DNA from: Longimicrobium sp.
GTDB lineage: Bacteria; Gemmatimonadota; Gemmatimonadetes; Longimicrobiales; Longimicrobiaceae
Direction of reading: 5' to 3'
DNA: 64,000 bases
Assembly (NCBI RefSeq): GCF_036388275.1
Contig: NZ_DASVSF010000051.1
Coordinates: forward strand, 62,001 to 126,000
In this document: positions 8,334-16,339 of the stretch, piece by piece
Position numbering within the stretch: the first letter of the stretch is position 1
How the letters are laid out: the number at the start of each line of letters is the position of its first letter
Position numbers and translations under genes: made by a program
The notes under the pieces: model-generated
What the model was told of the DNA's origin: nothing
Seen by the model: only the letters and a program-made list of their open reading frames with translations
Databases searched by the model: none

Positions 8334-9206
8334 ATGTACGGAAAATACGCTTTGAGCCTGGCCGCGGCACTCGCCGTGGTGGGGTGCTCGGGGTCCGGGG
8401 GCTCCGAATCGGAGGACCCTCCGGCCCAGGCGGCACGCGATACCGCCACCGCCGCGGCGGGCAGCGCGCACGCCATGCACGATACCACGGCCGCGGACTC
8501 GGGCGCGGCGCAGGGGATGGCGGGGATGGACCATTCCACGATGCCGGGAATGGACCACGCAGCCACGGCCGCCGGCGGGCCAGCGGGCGCGGCCCACTCC
8601 GGCGAGCACGGCGCCGCGTCCGCAGGAGCGACCGGGCACGCCGCCATGGGCCACTCCGGAGCCACCGGCTCCGGGACGGCGGGGGCCGACCATGCCGGGA
8701 TGAACCACGGGGGTGCGACGGGTACACGGCAGAGCAGGGCGGGCGCGCACGCCGGCATGAACCACGGGGGTGCCGTCGAAACGCGCCGGGCCGCGGCTAC
8801 GGGTGGCCACGCCGGCCATACGCCTGCCCAGGCGCAGGGTGCCGGCCACGGGGGCATGGCGCACGCTGGGCAGGCTGCGAGCGGCCGTGCACAGCAGGGG
8901 GGCGCCGGGGGCTCGGCCCACGCAGCGATGGGGCATGGGCAGGGCACCTCCGCGGCCGCTGGCGCGCACGCCGGAATGCAGCATACGCCCGCCGCCGTCA
9001 GCGCCCGCGGGCACGCGGGGATGGCCCACGCATCGGGTGCCCTTGCAGCGCGCAACCGGGCAGCCGACGAAGGCACCCGGAAGCTCCTGGACCTTGCGGG
9101 AGAGCTGGTGCGGGACCCCACGGTCCAGCGTGAGATCCAGCAGGACCCCGCGCTGCGCGAAGCCTGGTCGGATCCTGGCGTGCGCCGTGTGATGACGCAG
9201 CCGTGA
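8334..9206 (+). CDS. Met/His-rich lipoprotein with the same C-terminal DP repeat
   Basis: This 290-residue lipoprotein has the lipobox AVVGCS (Cys at about 18). The middle (about 45-240) is built almost entirely of Ala/Gly with repeated HAGMNHGG, MDHSTM, HAAMGH and HAGMQH motifs, giving dozens of His and Met side chains for Cu(I)/Cu(II). The C-terminal 45 residues (LLDLAGELVRDPTVQREIQQ and DPALREAWSDPGVRRVM) are clearly homologous to the end of the preceding gene's protein. The two genes are 44 bp apart and probably co-transcribed. The protein would be a membrane-anchored copper sponge; the shared end may mediate their contact. No such pair is known to me as a named system. Confidence 0.8.
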   Translation: MYGKYALSLAAALAVVGCSGSGGSESEDPPAQAARDTATAAAGSAHAMHDTTAADSGAAQGMAGMDHSTMPGMDHAATAAGGPAGAAHSGEHGAASAGATGHAAMGHSGATGSGTAGADHAGMNHGGATGTRQSRAGAHAGMNHGGAVETRRAAATGGHAGHTPAQAQGAGHGGMAHAGQAASGRAQQGGAGGSAHAAMGHGQGTSAAAGAHAGMQHTPAAVSARGHAGMAHASGALAARNRAADEGTRKLLDLAGELVRDPTVQREIQQDPALREAWSDPGVRRVMTQP

Positions 9207-9344
9207 TGCGCGTCCGCCGCGCCGCAGGGTAGCCGCCAACCCAGACAACCACGTGCCGTTCCACACGAGACGGCGAGGGTCCCACCGGACCCCCGCCGGG
9301 CCGGCGGCTTGCCCGCCCCCGACGGCAAGGGAGACATAGCCTGT

Positions 9345-10943
9345 ATGCACGGACCCTTCACCGCCCGCGTCTTTCGCATGCGTCCCGGGAACGCTCGCGG
9401 GAGATGGACAGCGGCGCTCAGGCTGCTCCTGACCACGCTGACGCTGCTCCTGCCCGCCCGGGTGCACGCACATGGCGCCCTCCAGCGGTCGGAACCGGGC
9501 CAGGGCGCCCACCTCTCCACCCCCCCGCGGGAGCTTCGGCTCACCTTCAACGAGAGCGTCGAGCTGGCGGTCGCGCGGCTGCAGCTGATCGGACCCGACA
9601 GCGCCTCCGTCGAACTGGGGCCGCTGGCGCTCGATCCCGACTCGGCCACGGTGCTGATCGCGCCGGTCCAGGGCGGGCTCATGGCGGGCATCTACACAGT
9701 CGCCTGGCAGGTGGCGGGGGCGGACGGCCATCCCGTCCGCGGGACCTACACGTTCGTGATCGCCCCTGGCGCGGCCGGTCTGGCCGGTCCCGTGGCACCC
9801 GGCGCGGAACCGCCCCCCGTCACCCACCACGACCCTACGGCACTGCCGTCGGGCGAAGGGTTCGACGCCGAGTCCCCGCTCTACGTGCTGGTGCGCTGGC
9901 TCACCTACCTGGCGCTCACCGGCGTCATCGGAGCCACGGCGTTCCGCTTCGCCGTGCTGCCGCTGACCCGGCGCCAGGGGTCCTCGGGCTTTGACCACCT
10001 GCTCGGCCCCGCGGCGGCGCGGGCGGCCCGCCTCGGGCTGGCCGCCTCGGCCCTGGTGGGCATCGCGGCCGTGCTCCGGCTGTACGCGCAGTCGTATGCA
10101 CTGCACGGCGGGGCCCGCGTGCTGGAGCCGGCCTTGGTGGGCACGATGCTCACGCGGACGCTCTGGGGATGGGGGTGGCTGCTGCAGGCCGTGGGAACGG
10201 CACTGGCCCTTGCGGGCTTCGCGGCGGCGGCAAGGCCACGCCTGCAGCTTGGGCCAGTCAGGGAGGCCGCACCTGCCGAGCCCATCCCGGTGCTGGTCGG
10301 CTCCGCTTCCGCCCCTGCGCCGGCCTATGATGACGGCGAGCCGGGACAGCGGAGTGGTGCGGCCACGCTCGGTGCTCAGGCAATCCCGGGCGCGCCATGG
10401 CTGCTGGCGGGTGTCGGCGCACTTGCGCTGGCGTTCGCGCCCGCGCTGTCCGGCCACGCCGCCGCCGTCCCCCGGCTGGGTCCGCTCGCCATCCTCGCCG
10501 ACGCGCTCCACGTGATGGCGGCCGGCGGGTGGATCGGAGGACTCCTGGTGCTGGTCGCGGCGGGCATTCCGGCGGCCATGCGGCTGGAGCGCGAAGAGCG
10601 CGGGCCGGCCGTCGCGGCGCTGGTGAACGCCTTTTCCCCGACGGCCCTGGCCTTTGCAGGCGCGCTGATGCTGACGGGGCTGTTCGCGGCCTGGCTGCAC
10701 ATGGGAAGTATCCCCGCGCTCTGGGAAAGCGGCTATGGGCGGACGCTGCTCGTAAAGCTCGGGGTGCTTTCTGGAGTGTTCGCCACCGGGGCGTACAACT
10801 GGCTCAAGGTCAAACCGGCACTCGGGGACGAGCTCGGCGCCACGCGGCTCCGCCGCTCCGCCAGGGTGGAGATCGCGATCGGTGCGCTGGTTCTCCTGGT
10901 GACTGCCGTGCTGGTAGCCACGGCACCGCCGATACGGCCATAA
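9345..10943 (+). CDS. CopC-CopD fusion, copper resistance/transport protein
   Basis: This 532-residue protein has a signal peptide ending at VHAHGALQRSEPG. The mature N-terminal His is typical of CopC, whose first residue binds Cu(II). The CopC domain (about 38-135) shows LRLTFNESVELAVARLQLIG and VAWQVAGADGHPVRGTYTFVI with the conserved DGHP. After a linker, the CopD part (about 180-530) has eight or so membrane helices, including LADALHVMAAGGWIGGLLVLV, the conserved HxxxxxxWxGG helix. Together they bind periplasmic copper and may move it inward. I chose the ATG at 9345 over an upstream TTG (9309) because AAGGGAGA precedes it. The gene ends 12 bp from the convergent kinase gene. The last 20 residues reappear as debris at 13930-14001. 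Confidence 0.9.
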   Translation: MHGPFTARVFRMRPGNARGRWTAALRLLLTTLTLLLPARVHAHGALQRSEPGQGAHLSTPPRELRLTFNESVELAVARLQLIGPDSASVELGPLALDPDSATVLIAPVQGGLMAGIYTVAWQVAGADGHPVRGTYTFVIAPGAAGLAGPVAPGAEPPPVTHHDPTALPSGEGFDAESPLYVLVRWLTYLALTGVIGATAFRFAVLPLTRRQGSSGFDHLLGPAAARAARLGLAASALVGIAAVLRLYAQSYALHGGARVLEPALVGTMLTRTLWGWGWLLQAVGTALALAGFAAAARPRLQLGPVREAAPAEPIPVLVGSASAPAPAYDDGEPGQRSGAATLGAQAIPGAPWLLAGVGALALAFAPALSGHAAAVPRLGPLAILADALHVMAAGGWIGGLLVLVAAGIPAAMRLEREERGPAVAALVNAFSPTALAFAGALMLTGLFAAWLHMGSIPALWESGYGRTLLVKLGVLSGVFATGAYNWLKVKPALGDELGATRLRRSARVEIAIGALVLLVTAVLVATAPPIRP

Positions 10944-10955
10944 GGGTAGCTTGCT

Positions 10956-13598
10956 TTACTCGGCGACCTCGCCCTGGCCGCGGAGCAGCGTGAGCGTGAA
11001 CGTCGATCCGGCGCCCGGCGTGCTCTGGACCGTGAGATCGCCTCCCATGCCGCGCGCCAGGTCCCGGCTGATGGCAAGGCCAAGCCCCACCCCCTGCTGC
11101 GAATCTCGCGTGAGCTGGCGATCCAGCTGCACGAACGGATCGAAGATGCGGCCCAGGTGCGTGCCGGGAATTCCCCGCCCGGTGTCGGACACACGGATGT
11201 GGAGAGTCCCGGCGCCTTCTCCGTCCGGCTCGGCGCAGGTCACACTCACGCGGCCGCCCCGCGGGGTGAACTTGATCGCGTTGGTGAGCAGGTTGAGCAG
11301 GATTTGCCGAAGCTTCTCCGGATCGGCGCGAGCCAAGGGCGGAGACCCCGCCCCCCCCGGCGTGCATTCGCGCCTGTGCTCCAGTCCGTGCTCGCGCAGC
11401 TGCGGGAGTACGAGGTCAAACACGTCCTCCGTGACCTGCGCGACCGACACGTCGCACATTTCGAACTGCACCTGCCCCGCGTCCAGGCGAGCAAAATTCA
11501 GGATGTCGTTGATGAGCGACTGCAGGTACTGCCCTGCACGGCGGATCCGCTCCAGGTCGGCGAGCTGCTCCGGGGTCACGGGCCCCCGGAGCCCCATCTC
11601 CAGCAGCTCCGCGTACCCGCCGATCGCGTTGAGCGGTGTTCGCAGCTCGTGGCTCATCGTCGAAAGGAACTCGGTTTTGGCCAGGTTCGCGACCTCGGCC
11701 TCGGCGCGGGCCTCGCGCTCGGCGGCAAGCAGCCGGGCGCGTTCGATCGCCTGCGCGGCCTGCCGGCCGATGGCGAGAAAGAAGGCGCGGTCGTGGGGCG
11801 GGAGCGGGCGCGGAGCATTGAAGGTGAACGACATGGCGCCGATCACCTCCCCGGCCACCGAGAGGGGCACCGTCGCGAGCGCATGGGTACCCAGGCGCCG
11901 CCATACATCGGTGATTTCGGGAAAGCGCGCAAAGAGCCCGTCGGGCCCGTCCTGCGCCTCGATGAAGATGGGCTCACCGGTATTGAGGCAGGCCGCTCCC
12001 GGGCCGGGCATGTCGAGCGTGAACCGTCCGTACCGCGCGAGAACGGCATCGTCCAGACCCGACTGCCGCACGATCACCACTTCATCGGTGCCGGGCACGC
12101 GTGTGAAGAGCGCGCCCGTCGTTGCCCCTGCGGCGGCCACCCCCCGGGCAACGACCACGGCGGCGACATCCTCCACGGTGATGGTAGCGGCGAGTGCCGC
12201 GGTGAGCGTCTGGAGCCGCTCGGTGCGCGAGGCAGCCTCCACGGCCTCGTCGCGCGCGGCGCGCTCGGCCTCCACGTCGGTGTTGGTGCCGAACCAGCGC
12301 ACCACCTGCCCGTTCGTGTCCGTCACGGGCATGACGCGGGTCAGAAACGCACGAAAGCGCCCGTCGGCGCCCCGCAGCGGAAAGGTCATTTCGAACGCCC
12401 TTCCACTCGCGATCGACGCGCGCCAACCCTCCAGCACGCCGGAAAGGGCGGCCGGGTCGTGAACCGACTGCCATCCCCACCCTTCCATCTGCCCGGGCGT
12501 GGTGCCGGTGTACTGGTACCACCGCGCGTTGTACCAGTCGATGTAGCCGTCCGCGCGGGCCGTCCAGGCGAGCGTGGGGATGGCATCGGCCAGCGTGCGG
12601 AACTGGCTCTCGCTCTCCCGGAGCGCCACGGCCGCGCGCTCGCGCTCCGTGACGTCGCGCCAGAATACGACCAGGCCTCCGTCGGCGGCCGGGTAGGCGT
12701 CCACGTCGGCGACCAGATCGAGCCGTCCGTCGCTGTAGTCGTGGGTGAAGTGCGCCTCGACCTTATCCAGGGCTACGCGCCGGTAGTGCCGCTCGAAAAC
12801 GCTGCCCACGGTGCCCGGGAATGCCTCCCAGATGCTGCGGCCCAGGAGCGCCTCGCGGGCCAAGCCGGTGCTGCGCTCCATGGCCCCGTTCACGGCCGCG
12901 AAGCGGAACTCCGCGTCGAGCACGAAATGCGCGTCGGCCATTGCCTCCAGGATGCTCTGCGCGCGGGCACGCTGCGCCTCGGCCGTGCGCTGTGCCGACT
13001 CCGCCTCCTCCGTGCGCTCCTCCAGCTGGGCGGCCGTCGCCTGCAGCTCCTCGGTCTGCGCCTCCAGCTCGATCGTCTGCTCCTGGAGCTGCTGGTTGAC
13101 CAGCTCCAGCTCCAGCCCCTGCTCCTGGAGAAGCGCGTTCTGCTCCTCCAGCCGCGAGCGCGCCTCGTGCTGCCCGGTGATGTCGCGGAGCGTGAGAACG
13201 GAGCCGATCTGCCGTCCGTCCTCGTCCACCACCGGCGCCGCGCTCCCCTGCGCAATGACCATCGTGCCATCGGGCCGCAGGATCTTCCACTCCGCGTCCA
13301 CGACGGTTTCACCGCGCGCCACGGCGCGAGCCAGCGGCAGGTCGCCGGGGGCGTACGGCTCCCCCCGTAGCGTAAAGAGCCCGTACGACTTGCTGTAGGA
13401 GTCCACGGGCACCCCCAGCCTGGCGACCCCGTGGATGCGCCGGGCCGCCTGGTTGACGAAGGTAATCGTTCCCGAGGCGTCGGTGAGGATTACCCCGTCC
13501 GACGTCTGGGCCAGTGCCGCGGCAAAGGCGTCGTGGTGCCCCCCGGCGTTCGCCGCCAAGTCGCCGGCGTCCCCGCGTTTTTCCGGTGCCTGGGTCAT
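10956..13598 (-). CDS. Hybrid-input sensor histidine kinase (PAS-coil-PAS-PAS-GAF-HisKA-HATPase)
   Basis: This 880-residue protein has no evident membrane helix and no signal peptide. Domains in order: PAS (FAAALAQTSDGVILTDASG, about 25-140), a long coiled coil (about 145-225, LEEQNALLQEQGLELELVNQ), PAS (about 225-325), PAS (about 330-450, FRTLADAIPTLAWTARADG), GAF (about 475-615), HisKA with STMSHELRTPLNAIGGYAEL (His about 650) and HATPase with LLNLLTNAIKFTP, VSDTGRGIP and GVGLGLAISRDL. It is probably a soluble sensor kinase. No response regulator lies next to it, so it is an orphan. It is convergent with copC-copD. Longer starts exist upstream (for example 13742), but the chosen MTQAPEKRG start begins just before the first domain; its ribosome site is weak. 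Confidence 0.9.
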   Translation of the reverse strand: MTQAPEKRGDAGDLAANAGGHHDAFAAALAQTSDGVILTDASGTITFVNQAARRIHGVARLGVPVDSYSKSYGLFTLRGEPYAPGDLPLARAVARGETVVDAEWKILRPDGTMVIAQGSAAPVVDEDGRQIGSVLTLRDITGQHEARSRLEEQNALLQEQGLELELVNQQLQEQTIELEAQTEELQATAAQLEERTEEAESAQRTAEAQRARAQSILEAMADAHFVLDAEFRFAAVNGAMERSTGLAREALLGRSIWEAFPGTVGSVFERHYRRVALDKVEAHFTHDYSDGRLDLVADVDAYPAADGGLVVFWRDVTERERAAVALRESESQFRTLADAIPTLAWTARADGYIDWYNARWYQYTGTTPGQMEGWGWQSVHDPAALSGVLEGWRASIASGRAFEMTFPLRGADGRFRAFLTRVMPVTDTNGQVVRWFGTNTDVEAERAARDEAVEAASRTERLQTLTAALAATITVEDVAAVVVARGVAAAGATTGALFTRVPGTDEVVIVRQSGLDDAVLARYGRFTLDMPGPGAACLNTGEPIFIEAQDGPDGLFARFPEITDVWRRLGTHALATVPLSVAGEVIGAMSFTFNAPRPLPPHDRAFFLAIGRQAAQAIERARLLAAEREARAEAEVANLAKTEFLSTMSHELRTPLNAIGGYAELLEMGLRGPVTPEQLADLERIRRAGQYLQSLINDILNFARLDAGQVQFEMCDVSVAQVTEDVFDLVLPQLREHGLEHRRECTPGGAGSPPLARADPEKLRQILLNLLTNAIKFTPRGGRVSVTCAEPDGEGAGTLHIRVSDTGRGIPGTHLGRIFDPFVQLDRQLTRDSQQGVGLGLAISRDLARGMGGDLTVQSTPGAGSTFTLTLLRGQGEVAE

Positions 13599-14094
13599 GG
13601 GTTCCGTACACCGAGGATCGGCCAGGAAGGGAAAACAAGGAACGCGCGTCCTGCGAGCGCGCGTTTCCATACCCACCCGTCCGGGATCGAGAGTGCAGGG
13701 ACGGGAAGGTCCATCCGGCAATCTCTGGTTTCGCCCGGGCACAGCGCAAGCAGCCGGTCACTGGCACCAGAGCCCGCGGAGGAGTGCAAACGGCGAGATG
13801 AACGGGCGGAACAGCGTGCCTGGTGAATGGTGGATCCCGCCTGCGTGAGCCCGACGGACGTGTCGGACGCCACGGTGGACGAGCTGGTGTCCCTGATCCT
13901 CGACTCGAGCAGAACTCGCGATTCTCATTCGGCTCGTGATCGGTGCCCTCGTTCTCCTGGTCACCGCCGTGCTGGTGGCCACGTCACCGCCCATGCGCCA
14001 TGAAGCCGGCCTGAACTGCAGAGCGTGCATATTTACGGCACGAGCGGACAGGTCGTTTGAGAACCAGCCAAGGAAGCGAGTGGTTGCGGTGTAG
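13599..14094. other. Intergenic stretch with gene debris
   Basis: About 500 bp between the kinase start and dyad 3. Apart from the copD-like fragment listed separately, I see no convincing gene. A short open stretch before it (VSPTDVSDATVDELVSLILD, around 13850-13910) may be another remnant but matches nothing I know. Confidence 0.5.
13930..14001 (+). pseudogene. Fragment of a second copD (C-terminal helix only)
   Basis: The frame reads LVIGALVLLVTAVLVATSPP, nearly identical to the last helix of the CopC-CopD protein (AIGALVLLVTAVLVATAPP, encoded at about 10873-10932). DNA similarity begins and ends abruptly and no start codon or upstream CopD sequence is present. It therefore looks like the leftover of a second, slightly diverged copD gene, or of a deletion or rearrangement between the kinase and the ATPase gene. 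Confidence 0.75.
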
Positions 14095-14112
14095 TTTTAT
14101 TGAGAGTAAAAT
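14095..14112. promoter_or_regulatory. Operator-like dyad 3: TTTTA-N7-TAAAAT
   Basis: TTTTATTGAGAGTAAAAT has the same outer arms and 7-bp spacing as the dyads at 3463-3480 and 5671-5688, but the centre differs. It lies 99 bp upstream of the copper ATPase gene. It is likely a repressor site for the BlaI-type regulator. Confidence 0.68.
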
Positions 14113-14211
14113 AGCAGGCGCATACCCAACCCTTGCCGATCACCGCCACATCTATGTCGTCGCCCAATCTGCGGTCGTAGCAGCCACTCTCTACGCGGGT
14201 CAGGTCAGGCC

Positions 14212-16314
14212 ATGAGCGACCACGGCCATCACGGACGCCCCCAGACGCCGACCGGCGGCACCGAACCGCCGGCGGGCGATGGGCATCCGCTCGCCCACGC
14301 AAGCGTGCACAGCGCTCATGGGGCGCATTCCGGCCACGAGGAGCACGACAAGCACGCCGGCCACAGCGTGGAGATCTTCCGGCGCAAGTTCTGGCTGACG
14401 CTGGCACTCACCGTCCCCACGGTGCTGTGGGGGCACATGCTGATGTCCCTCACCGGCTGGCACGCGCCGGCGTTCCCGGGCTCGGGGTGGATCCCGCCGG
14501 TCTTCGGGACCGCCGTGTTCCTGTACGGCGGGATCGTCTTCCTCCAGGGCGCCCTCGGCGAGCTGAAGGCACGGCTGCCGGGGATGATGACGCTGATCTC
14601 TCTCGCCATCACCGTGGCCTTCGTGTTCAGCGTGGCGGTGACGCTCGGCTTCCCCGGCATGCCGCTCTGGGAGGAGCTGGCGACGCTGGTCACCATCATG
14701 GTCCTGGGCCACTGGATCGAGATGCGATCCATCACTCAGGCACAGGGCGCGCTCAAGGAGCTGGCGAAGCTGCTGCCGAACACCGCCGTGCGACTGGTCG
14801 GCGAGGGGATGGAGGAGGTGCCGATCGACCAGCTGCAGGACGGCGACATGGTGCTCGTGCGGCCCGGCGCCGGCGTTCCCGCGGACGGCACCGTCGTCTC
14901 GGGCGAGAGCTCCGTCGACGAGTCGATGCTGACCGGCGAGTCGCGGCCAGTGAAGAAGCGTGGGGGCGAGACCGTGATCGCCGGCACCGTGAACGGCGAG
15001 GGCTCCCTCCGCGTGCGTGTAACCGGCACGGGCGAGCGCACGGCCCTCGCCGGGATCATGCGCCTGGTGGAACAGGCGCAGACGTCGCGCTCGCGTGCGC
15101 AGGCGCTGGCGGACAGGGCGGCCTTCTACCTGACCATTATCGCCATCGTCGCCGGCGTCGCGACGCTCGCCGCCTGGCTCGCGATCCGGCCGGGCGACCC
15201 CGCGTTCGCGATCGAGCGGATGGTGACGGTGCTGGTGATCGCCTGCCCGCACGCGCTGGGGCTGGCCGTGCCGCTCGTGATCGCGATCTCCACCACCGTG
15301 GGCGCGCGCGGTGGGCTGCTGGTGCGCGACCGGCGCGGGCTGGAGGAGGCGCGCAACCTGACTGCTGTCGTCTTCGACAAGACGGGAACCCTGACGCTCG
15401 GCGAGCACCGGGTGGTGGACATGGCCGTCGACGGGATGGACGAGGCGGAAGCGCTCCGGCTGGCTGCCGCGGTCGAGCGCGACTCCGAGCACCCGATCGC
15501 GCGCGCGATCGTCACGAGCGCGGAGGAGCGCGGCATCACGCCGCCCGCCGCCGAAGGGTTTGCCGCGATCCCCGGGCGCGGCGTGCGCGCGCGGGTGGAG
15601 GGACGCGCCCTCATGGTCGGCGGTCCCAACCTGCTGGTGGCGGAAGGCGTCGTCCCGCCGCCAGCGCTCGCCGAGGCCGCCGACCGCGCGGCGCAGGCGG
15701 GCCGCGCCGCCATGTTCATGCTGGAGGGCGGGCGTGCCGTGGCGATGTTCGCTACCGCGGATGCGATCCGCCCGGAGTCGGCGGAGGCCGTGCGGCGCCT
15801 GAATGACGCGGGCATCGAGGTGGTGATGATGACCGGCGACGCGCAGGCCGTGGCCGACGCCGTCGCGAAGGAGCTCGGAATCGACACGGTCTTCGCCCAG
15901 GTGCTGCCGGAGCACAAGGCGGATCGGATCCGCGAGCTGCAGGCGCGCGGGAAGCGCGTGGCGATGGTGGGCGACGGGGTGAACGACGCGCCCGCGCTGG
16001 TCAGCGCCGACGTGGGCGTCGCCATCGGCGCCGGGACGGACGTGGCGGTGGAGGCCGGCGACGTGGTGCTGGTGCGCAGCGACCCCCGCGACGTTCCGCG
16101 CATCATCGCTCTCTCTCTCGCCACCTACCGGAAGATGATCCAGAACCTCTGGTGGGCGGCCGGCTACAATATCGTCGCCATCCCGCTGGCCGCTGGCGTG
16201 GCGTACCGCTGGGGCGTGGTGCTCTCGCCCGCCGTTGGCGCCGTGCTCATGTCGTTCTCCACCGTGATCGTGGCCATCAACGCGCAGCTGCTGCGGCGCG
16301 AATCGCTCGGTTGA
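14212..16314 (+). CDS. copB: CopB-type copper-exporting P1B-3 ATPase
   Basis: This 700-residue P-type ATPase has a His-rich N-terminus (HGHHGRP, HSAHGAHSGHEEHDKHAGHS, residues about 3-47) in place of a Cys-based HMA domain. The membrane metal site is CPH (Cys345-Pro-His) rather than CPC. Both marks define the CopB (P1B-3) group, which exports Cu(II) and/or Cu(I). The actuator motif TGES (about residue 243), the phosphorylation site DKTGT (Asp389) and the hinge GDGVNDAP (about 587-594) are intact, with two C-terminal helices after that. Length is normal. Transcription probably starts after dyad 3. The DUF4198 gene follows 25 bp later. Confidence 0.95.
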   Translation: MSDHGHHGRPQTPTGGTEPPAGDGHPLAHASVHSAHGAHSGHEEHDKHAGHSVEIFRRKFWLTLALTVPTVLWGHMLMSLTGWHAPAFPGSGWIPPVFGTAVFLYGGIVFLQGALGELKARLPGMMTLISLAITVAFVFSVAVTLGFPGMPLWEELATLVTIMVLGHWIEMRSITQAQGALKELAKLLPNTAVRLVGEGMEEVPIDQLQDGDMVLVRPGAGVPADGTVVSGESSVDESMLTGESRPVKKRGGETVIAGTVNGEGSLRVRVTGTGERTALAGIMRLVEQAQTSRSRAQALADRAAFYLTIIAIVAGVATLAAWLAIRPGDPAFAIERMVTVLVIACPHALGLAVPLVIAISTTVGARGGLLVRDRRGLEEARNLTAVVFDKTGTLTLGEHRVVDMAVDGMDEAEALRLAAAVERDSEHPIARAIVTSAEERGITPPAAEGFAAIPGRGVRARVEGRALMVGGPNLLVAEGVVPPPALAEAADRAAQAGRAAMFMLEGGRAVAMFATADAIRPESAEAVRRLNDAGIEVVMMTGDAQAVADAVAKELGIDTVFAQVLPEHKADRIRELQARGKRVAMVGDGVNDAPALVSADVGVAIGAGTDVAVEAGDVVLVRSDPRDVPRIIALSLATYRKMIQNLWWAAGYNIVAIPLAAGVAYRWGVVLSPAVGAVLMSFSTVIVAINAQLLRRESLG

Positions 16315-16339
16315 CCCTTCACCGACACAGGAACTTTCC

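Noticed and set aside
8286..10700. An 804-codon open frame on the minus strand opposite the Met/His-rich genes and copC-copD
   Set aside because: It is a shadow of GC-rich third positions; it lacks domains and the plus-strand proteins have clear families or signal peptides.
11157..13370. A 737-codon plus-strand frame opposite the histidine kinase
   Set aside because: Antisense shadow; no domain and no ribosome site.
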